DNA of 32,491 nucleotides from Burkholderiales bacterium (lineage in GTDB: Bacteria; Pseudomonadota; Gammaproteobacteria; Burkholderiales; Burkholderiaceae_F), in NCBI GenBank assembly GCA_020248785.1, contig JADCGX010000147.1:1-32491 (forward strand), read 5' to 3'. The position numbers were made by a program, and so were the translations under genes. Positions 26,012 through 32,491 of the stretch are shown piece after piece. Under the pieces are notes generated by a model, which saw only the letters and a program-made list of their open reading frames with translations, was not told the origin of the DNA and did not search any database. Each line of letters starts with the position of its first letter. Position 1 is the stretch's first letter.

Positions 26012-26327
26012 GGGATAGAGTGTGCGCAAGCCCAGCCGACTGGAGCGGCCGAATTGCCTCGGCAAACGCGGCCATATGCAGCGATTGCAACGCCGCAGCG
26101 CGCTAGGGCCATCTCAAGCTTGGTGGATCGGCCGCGCCAATGATCGTTGTCGAGTGCCGTTCGTTACCGCTAGCCGGAGCTTCTTGTGCGTGCCGCGCTG
26201 CGTCGAGGCATCGCATCGCGATGCGGACCGAACGTACTCAGCCAGCCACATGCAGAACGTGCATCGAGGACGTTGGTGCGAGTGCCCGCTGATCGTCGGA
26301 GTCGCAGCCCGCCTACAATCCACATTG
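26012..26327. other. Intergenic region upstream of ribD
   Basis: About 315 bases between divergent genes. Apart from the ribD -10 box at 26314-26319 I see no gene, no FMN-riboswitch signature and no marked inverted repeat. Confidence 0.5.
26314..26319 (+). promoter_or_regulatory. Probable -10 box (TACAAT) of ribD
   Basis: TACAAT, one base from the sigma-70 consensus, ends eight bases before the ribD ATG. Transcription would then start at or within about two bases of the ATG, giving a leaderless or nearly leaderless message. No ribosome site is visible. No good -35 box stands at the right spacing. Confidence 0.5.
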
Positions 26328-27449
26328 ATGTACACCCCTGCCGACCACGAGTTCATGCGCCGCGCGCTGGCGCTAGCCGAGCGCGCCATGAACTACGCGT
26401 CGCCCAATCCGCGCGTTGGCTGCGTCATCGCGCGAGACGGGCGCATCCTCGGCGAAGGCGTCACCCAGCAGCCGGGCTCCAATCATGCCGAGATCGAGGC
26501 CTTGCAGGATGCCCGCCGCAACGGCAACGACGTGCATGGCGCCACGGCGTACGTCTCGCTCGAACCCTGCTCGCACTTTGGCCGCACGCCACCTTGTGCC
26601 ACGGCGCTCATCGAGGCGCGCCTGGCGCGCGTGATCGCCGCGGTCGAGGATCCGAACCCGCTGGTGGCCGGCCGCGGCCTCGCGATGTTGCGCGACAACG
26701 GGGTCGATGTGCGCTGCGGCCTGCTGGCGCACGAGGCGACGGAACTGAACATCGGCTTCTTTGCCCGCATGAACCGCGGCCGGCCGTGGCTGCGCATGAA
26801 GATCGCTGCCAGCCTCGATGGCAAGACGGCTCTGGCCAGTGGTGTGTCGCAATGGATCACTTCCGAGGCGGCGCGTGCCGATGGTCATGCCTGGCGCGCC
26901 CGCGCCTGCGCCGTGCTCACCGGTATCGGCACTGTGCAGGTGGACAACCCGCAGTTGTCGGTGCGGCTGATCGAGACGCCGCGCCAGCCGCTGAAAGTGC
27001 TGGTGGACTCACGCCTGGAGGTCGATCCGGCGGCGCGCTTGTTCGACGGCACCAGCGTGCTCATCGCCTGTGCCTACGCCGATCCCGCGAAGGTCGCGCG
27101 TCTGCGCGAGTTGAAGGCCGAGGTCGTCGAGCTGCCCAATGAGAACGGCAAGGTCGACCTGAAGGCGCTGGCGCACGAGCTGGCGCGGCGGGGCATCAAC
27201 GAGTTGCATGTGGAGGCGGGCTTCAAGCTCAATGGCTCGCTGGTGCGGGCCGGGCTGGTCGATGAGCTGCTCGTCTACCTCGCGCCGCTGTTGATCGGCG
27301 AGGCACAGGGCATGGTGCTTCTGCCGGCGCTGTCCGACCTAGGGCATGCGCGGCGCCTGAGCTTTCGCGAGGTCACGCGGGTGGGCGAGGACGTGCGCGT
27401 GCTCGCGCGCCTGACGCCGGTGGCACCCGACGCCAACGAGGCCGGCTGA
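26328..27449 (+). CDS. ribD: Bifunctional riboflavin deaminase/reductase RibD
   Basis: A 373-residue enzyme for two early riboflavin steps: deamination of the diaminopyrimidine, then reduction of the ribosyl side chain. The N-terminal deaminase has the zinc site NHAEIEAL (H53, E55) and EPCSHFGRTPPC (C81, C90). The C-terminal reductase starts near RPWLRMKIAASLDGKTALAS and includes TGIGTVQVDNPQL and INELHVEAGFKLNGSL. The start at 26328 gives the standard N-terminus (MYTPADHEFMRRAL); the open frame extends upstream without homology. The stop overlaps the ribE start by one base (TGATG), so translation is coupled. Confidence 0.95.
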   Translation: MYTPADHEFMRRALALAERAMNYASPNPRVGCVIARDGRILGEGVTQQPGSNHAEIEALQDARRNGNDVHGATAYVSLEPCSHFGRTPPCATALIEARLARVIAAVEDPNPLVAGRGLAMLRDNGVDVRCGLLAHEATELNIGFFARMNRGRPWLRMKIAASLDGKTALASGVSQWITSEAARADGHAWRARACAVLTGIGTVQVDNPQLSVRLIETPRQPLKVLVDSRLEVDPAARLFDGTSVLIACAYADPAKVARLRELKAEVVELPNENGKVDLKALAHELARRGINELHVEAGFKLNGSLVRAGLVDELLVYLAPLLIGEAQGMVLLPALSDLGHARRLSFREVTRVGEDVRVLARLTPVAPDANEAG

Positions 27450-28069
27450 TGTTCACGGGGATCGTGCAGGGGGTTGGCCGCATCGTGCGCAGTGAGGCGC
27501 TCGGCTTTGGCCGGCGCCTGACCATCCATGCGCCCAAGCTTGGGCTCGACGACGTGCGCGTGGGCGATTCGATCGCGGTCAACGGCGCGTGCATGACGGT
27601 CACGAGCAAGGCGGCGATCGAGTTCACCATCGATGTCTCGGCCGAGTCCCTGTCGAAGACGGCGGGTCTGGACGCACAGGGCGCGGTGAATCTTGAAAAA
27701 TCAATGCGGCTCGGCGATCGTGTCGACGGGCATCTCGTCAGCGGGCATGTCGACGGCACTGGCACGGTGGCGGTGATGGAGCAGCGTGGCGAGAGCTGGC
27801 TGCTCATTGTCGAAGCGCCGGCCACGCTCGCGCGCTACTTTGCCTATAAGGGGTCGGTGACGGTCAACGGTGTGTCGCTCACGGTCAATCAGGTGGAGGA
27901 CGTGCTGCGCGGCGCCGAGAGGACCGGCTGCCGCATCTGGATCAACCTGATCCCGCACACGGTCGCCGTGACCACGCTGGCGCAACTGCGGCCGGGCGAT
28001 CGGGTGAACCTCGAAGTCGACATGCTGGTGCGCTACGTCGAGCGCATGCTGGCGTTGCAGTCGCGCTAG
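27449..28069 (+). CDS. ribE: Riboflavin synthase, alpha subunit
   Basis: A 206-residue trimeric enzyme that dismutates two lumazine molecules into riboflavin. It begins with the invariant MFTGIVQGVG and contains two lumazine-binding repeats: GDSIAVNGACMTVTS in the first, and GSVTVNGVSLTVNQV in the second. VDGHLVSGHVDGTG joins them. Length is standard. Its ATG overlaps the ribD stop. A CPBP gene begins 12 bases after it. Confidence 0.96.
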   Translation: MFTGIVQGVGRIVRSEALGFGRRLTIHAPKLGLDDVRVGDSIAVNGACMTVTSKAAIEFTIDVSAESLSKTAGLDAQGAVNLEKSMRLGDRVDGHLVSGHVDGTGTVAVMEQRGESWLLIVEAPATLARYFAYKGSVTVNGVSLTVNQVEDVLRGAERTGCRIWINLIPHTVAVTTLAQLRPGDRVNLEVDMLVRYVERMLALQSR

Positions 28070-28081
28070 GCCGCGCCGCCA

Positions 28082-28789
28082 ATGGTCGGCGGTGCCCATC
28101 TGTTCTTTCTCGGCGCGCTCATCGTCGTCGTCCTCGTGCTGAGCTGGAGCGACGCAATGCGGCGCGCGCTGTCGATCGCATTCGTCGCCATCCTGCTGAT
28201 CTTCCTTGCGTTGCGCGAGCTGCCGCTGCTGCTGCCTGGTGATCGCCTGCTTGGCGAGCATTGGAACTGGAGCGGCGAGTTGCTTGCGTTCCTAGGCGTT
28301 CTGGGCGTCGCGCAGATCCTGGTCGCGCGTGCCGGTTTCTCGTGGCAGGAGTTGGGTGTGACGCTGCGGCAGCGCGCGGGCAGTTGGTGGCCTGGGCTGC
28401 TCGTGCTGCTTGCGGTGGTCGGGGCCAACCTCTTGCTGCTGCTGACGTTCGCGACCTTCCGCCTGCAGCACGTGCCTGCCGAGACCTGGCTGTACCAGGC
28501 CACCATGCCGGGGTTGGTCGAGGAGACCGTGTTCCGCGGCGTGCTGCTGGCGCTGGCCGAGCGGCTCATCGCACCGCGCTGGTCGGTGGGTGGCGCGCGC
28601 CTCGGCTGGGGCGGGGTGCTGGTCACGCTCGTCTTTGTTGGCCTGCATGGCTTCAGCGCGCATGTACTGACCGGCGTGCTGCCGGCCGCGCTGCTGTACC
28701 TTTGGCTGCGCGCGCGCACCGGCAGCCTCGTGCTGCCCATCGTCGCGCACAACACGTGGAATCTTTCGGTCTACTTCGCCCATCTTTAG
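28082..28789 (+). CDS. CPBP-family intramembrane metalloprotease
   Basis: A 235-residue polytopic membrane protein of the CPBP/Abi family (CAAX protease and bacteriocin-processing type). The conserved catalytic signatures are in place: the glutamate pair and arginine in VEETVFRGVL, a histidine in FVGLHGFSAH and another in IVAHNTWN. About six to seven hydrophobic helices are visible. It lies between ribE and an old yellow enzyme, so it may be in the same transcript without a role in riboflavin synthesis. The substrate is unknown. Confidence 0.88.
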   Translation: MVGGAHLFFLGALIVVVLVLSWSDAMRRALSIAFVAILLIFLALRELPLLLPGDRLLGEHWNWSGELLAFLGVLGVAQILVARAGFSWQELGVTLRQRAGSWWPGLLVLLAVVGANLLLLLTFATFRLQHVPAETWLYQATMPGLVEETVFRGVLLALAERLIAPRWSVGGARLGWGGVLVTLVFVGLHGFSAHVLTGVLPAALLYLWLRARTGSLVLPIVAHNTWNLSVYFAHL

Positions 28790-28805
28790 TTTGCGTTCTA
28801 TCTCA

Positions 28806-29927
28806 ATGCCCGTCCTGTTCCAGCCGCTCGCACTGCGCCAGCTCACCCTGTCCAACCGCATCGTCGTCTCGCCGATGTGCATGTACTCGGCGCAGGACGG
28901 CAGCGCCACGGCCTGGCACCACGCGCACCTGGGCTCGCTGGCCCTGTCCGGCGCCGGCCTGCTGTTCGTCGAGGCGACGGCGGTCACGTCCGAGGGACGC
29001 ATCACGCCGGGTTGCCTGGGGCTGTACAGCGATGCGAACGAGGTCGCGCTGGCACCCATCGTTGCGATGGTGAAGGCGACGGCACCCATTGCCCTCGGTA
29101 TCCAGCTGGCCCACGCCGGCCGCAAGGCCGCCAGTCTTGCGCCATGGATCGGCGGACGCCTGAAGCCGAGCGACCCCGGCGGCTGGCAGAGCGTGTCGGC
29201 CTCCGCGGTGCCATTCAACGAGACCGATCCGCCGCCGCGCGCCCTTACGCTGGCGGAGATCGAGGCACTGCCGGCTCACTGGGCGGCGGCGGCACGGCGC
29301 GCAGTGCGCGTGGGCTTCGAAGCGATCGAGGTGCACATGGCGCACGGCTACCTGATGCATCAGTTCCTCTCGCCACAGTCCAATCGCCGCGACGATGCCT
29401 ACGGCGGTGCGTTCGACAACCGCACGCGCCTGCCGCTCGCGGTGTTCGAGGCGGTGCGCGCCGCCGTCCCGGCGCACATCCCGGTCGGCGTGCGCGTCTC
29501 GGCCACCGATTGGCTGGAGCACATCGACGAGCCAAGCTGGACGCTCGAGCAGACGATCAAGCTGGCGCAGCGGCTCAAGACGCGCGGCTGCGACTGGATC
29601 GATGTCTCTTCGGCCGGCATCTCGCCGCGGCAGAAGATCGCGGCCGGGCCCGGCTACCAGGTGCCGTTTGCGCAGGCCATTCGCGCGGCCACCGGCATGA
29701 CCACGATCGCGGTGGGCATGATCACCGAGCCGCGGCAGGCCGAGGCGATCATCGCGCAGGGCCAGGCCGATCTCGTCGCGCTCGCCAAGGGGTTCCTGCT
29801 CGATCCGCGCTGGGCCTGGCGCGCGGCGGCCGAGCTGGGTGCGCCGGTGCGCGCGCCCAAGCAGTACTGGAACATGGTGCCCAAGGCGAGCCATCTGAGC
29901 TTCAGCGATCCGCCCTTCGGCGCCTGA
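28806..29927 (+). CDS. NADH:flavin oxidoreductase, YqjM-type old yellow enzyme
   Basis: A 373-residue FMN enzyme that reduces activated C=C bonds. It belongs to the thermophilic-like/YqjM branch: the N-terminal IVVSPMCMYSAQDG has the redox-tuning cysteine C25, substrate histidines lie in EVHMAHGYLMHQFLSP, and the phosphate-binding end is VAVGMITEPRQAEAII followed by DLVALAKGFLLDP. ATG 28806 gives the standard start (MPVLFQPL); the frame also opens at a TTG at 28791. No ribosome site is evident. It is a consumer of FMN sitting among riboflavin genes, which may reflect co-regulation. Confidence 0.92.
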   Translation: MPVLFQPLALRQLTLSNRIVVSPMCMYSAQDGSATAWHHAHLGSLALSGAGLLFVEATAVTSEGRITPGCLGLYSDANEVALAPIVAMVKATAPIALGIQLAHAGRKAASLAPWIGGRLKPSDPGGWQSVSASAVPFNETDPPPRALTLAEIEALPAHWAAAARRAVRVGFEAIEVHMAHGYLMHQFLSPQSNRRDDAYGGAFDNRTRLPLAVFEAVRAAVPAHIPVGVRVSATDWLEHIDEPSWTLEQTIKLAQRLKTRGCDWIDVSSAGISPRQKIAAGPGYQVPFAQAIRAATGMTTIAVGMITEPRQAEAIIAQGQADLVALAKGFLLDPRWAWRAAAELGAPVRAPKQYWNMVPKASHLSFSDPPFGA

Positions 29928-30005
29928 CGCAGGCCGTCCATTGACCCGCCGCAGCAAGGGTGTTTAGCCAGCGAGGTCTTTGAATGCCGTGCGCGGGCCG
30001 CGACC

Positions 30006-30011
30006 TACAAT
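30006..30011 (+). promoter_or_regulatory. Probable -10 box (TACAAT) of ribBX
   Basis: TACAAT about 30 bases before the ribBX ATG. The best upstream match, TTGAAT at 29980-29985, gives a long 20-base spacer, so the -35 is uncertain. The leader would be only about 25 bases, too short for an FMN riboswitch. Confidence 0.4.
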
Positions 30012-30041
30012 GGCGCTTCCAGTTCGACACGAAAGCGCGCC

Positions 30042-31196
30042 ATGCTGAGCGCTGTGCCCAAGAGTCCCGTCGCCGGGAGCGAGATCGCGCCCACCGAAGA
30101 GATCATCGCCGCCATCCGGCGCGGCGAGATGGTGGTGCTGGTCGACGATGAAGACCGCGAGAACGAGGGCGACCTCGTGTTCGCGGCCGACTTCGTCAGT
30201 GCCGATAAGATCAATTTTCTTGCGAAGTACGGCCGGGGACTGATCTGCATGCCGATCACGGCGGCACATGCCAACCGGCTGCAGTTGCCGCCAATGACGC
30301 CGCATAACCGCGCGTCGCATGGCACCAACTTCACCGTCGCCATCGAAGCGGCAGACGGCGTCAGTACAGGCATATCCGCCGCCGATCGCGCGCACACGAT
30401 CAAGGTGGCCAGCCGACCAGACGCCCGACCAGAACACATTGTCCAGCCGGGTCATGTCTTTCCCTTGGTGGCGCAGGACGGCGGCGTGCTGATGCGGGCC
30501 GGACACACGGAAGCCTGCTGCGACCTTGCTAGGCTGGCCGGGCTGACTCCCGCTGCCGTGCTGTGCGAGATCATGAACGACGACGGCACCATGGCCCGCC
30601 TGCCGGACCTGGTTCCCTTTGCGCGCCGGCACAAGCTGAAGCTCGGCACGATCGCCGATCTCATCCACTACCGCGCCGCCAACGAGTCGATGATCGAGCG
30701 CATCGGCGAGCGGCGCATCAGCACCGCGGCCGGCCCGATGCGCCTAGTGGTGTATCGCGACAAGCCCAGCGGCAGCGCTCACTTGGCGCTGGTGCACGGC
30801 ACGATCGACCCGGACAGGGAAGCGCTGGTGCGCGTGCACGAGCCGACCTCGCTGATCGACCTGCTCGAGGCCGACGTCAGCACGCACTCCTGGACCTTCC
30901 CGCGCGCGCTGCAGACCATCGCCGCGAGCGACAGCGGCGTGATCGTGCTGCTCAACTGCGGCGAGAGTGCCGAGCAGCTGCTTGGCAAGTTCGCGGAGTT
31001 CCAGGACCTGTCGCATGGCGCGTCCGGCGGCGGCAGGCCGCAGCGCGCCGCCAAGATGGACCTGCGCACCTACGGCGTGGGCGCGCAGGTGCTGCGCGAC
31101 CTGAACGTCGGCCAGATGCGCCTGCTCGCCCGCCCGCGCAAGATGCCGTCGATGACGGGCTTCGGTCTGCAGACAACCGGGTATCTCGAGGCCTGA
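30042..31196 (+). CDS. ribB: DHBP synthase with degenerate GTP-cyclohydrolase II domain (RibBX type)
   Basis: A 384-residue protein. The N-terminal half is 3,4-dihydroxy-2-butanone-4-phosphate synthase: the acidic metal loop VDDEDRENEGDLVFAADF, RGLICMPI, and GHVFPLVAQDGGVLMRAGHTEA. The C-terminal half has the length and general pattern of GTP cyclohydrolase II (ALVRVHEPTSLIDLL, near-terminal LNVGQMRLLARPRKM). It lacks the expected zinc cysteines, because the usual HSECLTGD and CDCG stretches are replaced. This matches the RibBX variant widespread in Proteobacteria, so another ribA gene should exist elsewhere. The substrate of the N-terminal domain is ribulose-5-phosphate. Confidence 0.9.
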   Translation: MLSAVPKSPVAGSEIAPTEEIIAAIRRGEMVVLVDDEDRENEGDLVFAADFVSADKINFLAKYGRGLICMPITAAHANRLQLPPMTPHNRASHGTNFTVAIEAADGVSTGISAADRAHTIKVASRPDARPEHIVQPGHVFPLVAQDGGVLMRAGHTEACCDLARLAGLTPAAVLCEIMNDDGTMARLPDLVPFARRHKLKLGTIADLIHYRAANESMIERIGERRISTAAGPMRLVVYRDKPSGSAHLALVHGTIDPDREALVRVHEPTSLIDLLEADVSTHSWTFPRALQTIAASDSGVIVLLNCGESAEQLLGKFAEFQDLSHGASGGGRPQRAAKMDLRTYGVGAQVLRDLNVGQMRLLARPRKMPSMTGFGLQTTGYLEA

Positions 31197-31204
31197 GAAG
31201 CCGT

Positions 31205-31290
31205 TCTCACCACTGGGACACAGAGTCCACAGAGCAGCGCAGGCGACTGCTCTCCCGTTTTGCCCTGTGATCTCTGTGTCTCTGTGCTCG
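31205..31290. repeat. CACAGAG inverted repeat between ribBX and ribH
   Basis: Left arm 31217-31234 contains CACAGAG twice, two bases apart. Right arm 31271-31287 contains CTCTGTG twice, one base apart. Together they form a long imperfect hairpin. Inside it AGAGCAG/CTGCTCT (31231-31252) makes a smaller stem followed by CCCGTTTT, which could act as a weak terminator for ribBX. Words of this CACAGAG type recur as intergenic repeats in many unrelated bacteria, a point stated from memory. Confidence 0.6.
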
Positions 31291-31338
31291 AACCCGAGTC
31301 CTCCCGCGTGGCGGGTGCCGCCCGAGTAGACTCGCCCC

Positions 31339-31839
31339 ATGGCAATCGATCAAATCAGTCCTGACCTGGACGGGGACGGCCTGCGCATCGGCATCGTGCA
31401 GGCCCGCTTCAATGCGTGGGCGGGCAAAGCGCTCGCCGAATCGTGCCTCGCCGAACTCGCCAATCTGGGCGTTGACGAGGACGACATCACCCACATCACG
31501 GTGCCTGGCGCGCTCGAGGTGCCGGTCGCGCTGGCCAAGCTCGCCGCGACCGAGGACTTCGACGCGCTGATCGCACTGGGCGCGGTGATCCGCGGCGAGA
31601 CCTATCACTTCGAGGTCGTGTCTAACGAGTCTGCCCGCAACGTCTCGCAGGTGTCGCTGCAATATGGCGTGCCGATTGCCAATGCGATCCTGACCTGCGA
31701 CACCGAGGAGCAGACGCAGGCACGCGTGGCCGAAAAGGGCCGCGATGCCGCCCGCGTGGCCGTCGAGATGGCCAATCTGCTGTGGGCGCTCGACGAGACC
31801 GGCGAGCCCAGCGGCCCCGACGACCTCGACAACGAGTAA
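31339..31839 (+). CDS. ribH: 6,7-dimethyl-8-ribityllumazine synthase
   Basis: A 166-residue enzyme that condenses the RibB product with the RibD-pathway pyrimidine to make the lumazine used by RibE. Motifs: [16 protein letters not shown] at the N-terminus, [34 protein letters not shown] with the catalytic histidine, and [13 protein letters not shown]. The C-terminus has a short acidic tail. A TAGACT box six bases before the ATG could be a -10 for a leaderless start. nusB follows after 12 bases. Confidence 0.96.
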   Translation: MAIDQISPDLDGDGLRIGIVQARFNAWAGKALAESCLAELANLGVDEDDITHITVPGALEVPVALAKLAATEDFDALIALGAVIRGETYHFEVVSNESARNVSQVSLQYGVPIANAILTCDTEEQTQARVAEKGRDAARVAVEMANLLWALDETGEPSGPDDLDNE

Positions 31840-31851
31840 AGGCCGACCTCG

Positions 31852-32316
31852 ATGAGCACCGACACCGCACAGCCGGCAGGCAAGGGCGGGGCGGGGCGCA
31901 GCGCCCGCCGGCGCGCACGCGAGTTCGCCCTGCAGGGGTTGTATCAGTGGCTGGTCGGCGGGCAAGACGCCGCGGCGATCGAGGCGCACTTGATGGAGAC
32001 CGAGGGTTTCGACAAGGCCGATCTCGCGCACTTCCGTGAAGTGCTGCACGGCGCGATCGACAGCGCCGACGAACTGCGGGCCGACTTTGGCGGCTTCATC
32101 GACCGCGGCCTGCCGCAGCTGTCCCCGGTGGAGCACGCCATTTTGCTCATCGGCAGCTACGAGCTGAAGCATCGCGCCGAGATTCCCTACCGCGTCGTCA
32201 TCAACGAAGCGGTGGAACTCGCGAAGAGCTTCGGCGGCACCGAAGGCTTCAAGTACGTCAACGGCGTGCTCGACAAGCTGGCGGTCAAGCTGCGGCCGGC
32301 CGAAGCAGCGCGCTAG
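31852..32316 (+). CDS. nusB: Transcription antitermination factor NusB
   Basis: A 154-residue RNA-binding protein that works with NusE (S10) on boxA during rRNA transcription. The N-terminus (about 16 residues) is Gly/Ala-rich, then the arginine-rich helix [20 protein letters not shown] starts the fold. The C-terminal family signature is [20 protein letters not shown], followed by [12 protein letters not shown]. Its place directly after ribH is one of the most conserved neighbourhoods in Proteobacteria. The stop is followed within about 20 bases by insertion-sequence DNA. Confidence 0.96.
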   Translation: MSTDTAQPAGKGGAGRSARRRAREFALQGLYQWLVGGQDAAAIEAHLMETEGFDKADLAHFREVLHGAIDSADELRADFGGFIDRGLPQLSPVEHAILLIGSYELKHRAEIPYRVVINEAVELAKSFGGTEGFKYVNGVLDKLAVKLRPAEAAR

Positions 32317-32324
32317 TGTAGTGT

Positions 32325-32491
32325 TCTATTCTTGAAGGAACGTAAGTGAGTTAGCCACCTCCAATGCTCTACTTCGGTCTGCATTGGAGTGGGCGATTGC
32401 GAGTTGCCCCAGGGATAGAGTTGACGGATGAGCAGGAAGTCGAGCTGACGAGACTGGCGCGCTCCAAGCGCACCAGCGTCAGGCTGGCCCA
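32325..32491 (+). mobile_element. Left end of an IS630-type insertion sequence (cut by window edge)
   Basis: Begins a few bases after the nusB stop; the exact terminal inverted repeat cannot be fixed from one end. It contains the start of a transposase frame. IS630 elements insert at TA dinucleotides, and a TA lies in GCTAGTGTAG at the presumed junction. The right end is outside the window. Confidence 0.6.
32364..32491 (+). CDS. IS630-family transposase, N-terminal fragment
   Basis: An open frame from ATG 32364 runs off the window. Its part RVAPGIELTDEQEVELTRLA followed by RSKRTSVRLA closely resembles the helix-turn-helix N-terminus of IS630 transposases as I know the family. The first ten or so residues (MLYFGLHWSGRL) have no match I recognise, so the true start may be later. 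The DDE catalytic residues are beyond the window. Confidence 0.7.
   Translation, partial: MLYFGLHWSGRLRVAPGIELTDEQEVELTRLARSKRTSVRLA

Noticed and set aside
26012..26327. FMN riboswitch before ribD
   Set aside because: I could not find the conserved RFN blocks (such as AGGGCRGGGTG-like words) and the -10 box lies next to the ATG.
24578..26327. CRISPR array near the Cas6e-like gene
   Set aside because: No direct repeats with regular spacers are visible here or elsewhere in the window.
30012..30041. FMN riboswitch before ribBX
   Set aside because: The leader is only about 25-30 bases, too short for the riboswitch.
1..32491. tRNA or rRNA genes
   Set aside because: No tRNA-like cloverleaf or rRNA-conserved words were noticed on either strand.

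Overview
The window is high-GC chromosomal DNA from a betaproteobacterium, most likely of the order Burkholderiales. Several things point there: a Bug-type tricarboxylate-transport binding protein, the rubredoxin-pilG-pilH-pilI-pilJ-pilL cluster lying divergent from a thiD-like kinase and hemL, and a riboflavin/nusB block whose ribB gene carries a degenerate GTP-cyclohydrolase domain. The species cannot be named from sequence alone.

Layout. 1-502: the very end of a possible plus-strand gene, then two convergent structured repeats. 500-2460 (minus): a MenA-like prenyltransferase overlapping a Bug-family solute-binding protein by four bases. 2691-3284 (minus): a secreted fasciclin-domain protein with an intrinsic terminator. 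3366-5987 (minus): a decayed surface/secretion area with a frameshifted DUF4397 gene and the C-terminal part of an RTX calcium-binding protein. 6023-16509 (minus): rubredoxin and the whole Pil-Chp chemosensory system for type IV pili/twitching. 16739-21935 (plus): thiD-like kinase, hemL, dsbD and a redoxin. 22101-26011 (minus): PBP4-type dacB, a thioredoxin-TPR protein (CnoX/YbbN type), an orphan Cas6e-like protein and a small putative secreted protein. 26328-32316 (plus): ribD, ribE, a CPBP membrane protease, an old yellow enzyme, ribBX, ribH and nusB. The window ends inside an IS630-type element.

The most unusual thing is a family of palindromic elements. At least six copies, and perhaps a seventh, each begin on the TAG stop codon of a gene, usually as GTAG or CTAG. 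The best copies fold as stem, three-base internal loop (TAC facing NCGTG), second stem, and a small TGC loop. The stem sequences differ between copies but remain paired. Two convergent copies at 39-223 and 318-502 also share two further hairpins whose loops are conserved while their arms have changed in a compensating way. The GTAG head resembles RAYT-associated REP elements, but no RAYT gene is in the window.

The second notable item is the 201-residue Cas6e/CasE homologue at 24820-25425. It has no other cas gene and no CRISPR array nearby, and its own stop codon carries one of these elements. Whether the hairpins and the orphan hairpin-RNA-nuclease homologue are functionally linked is speculation, but it can be tested.
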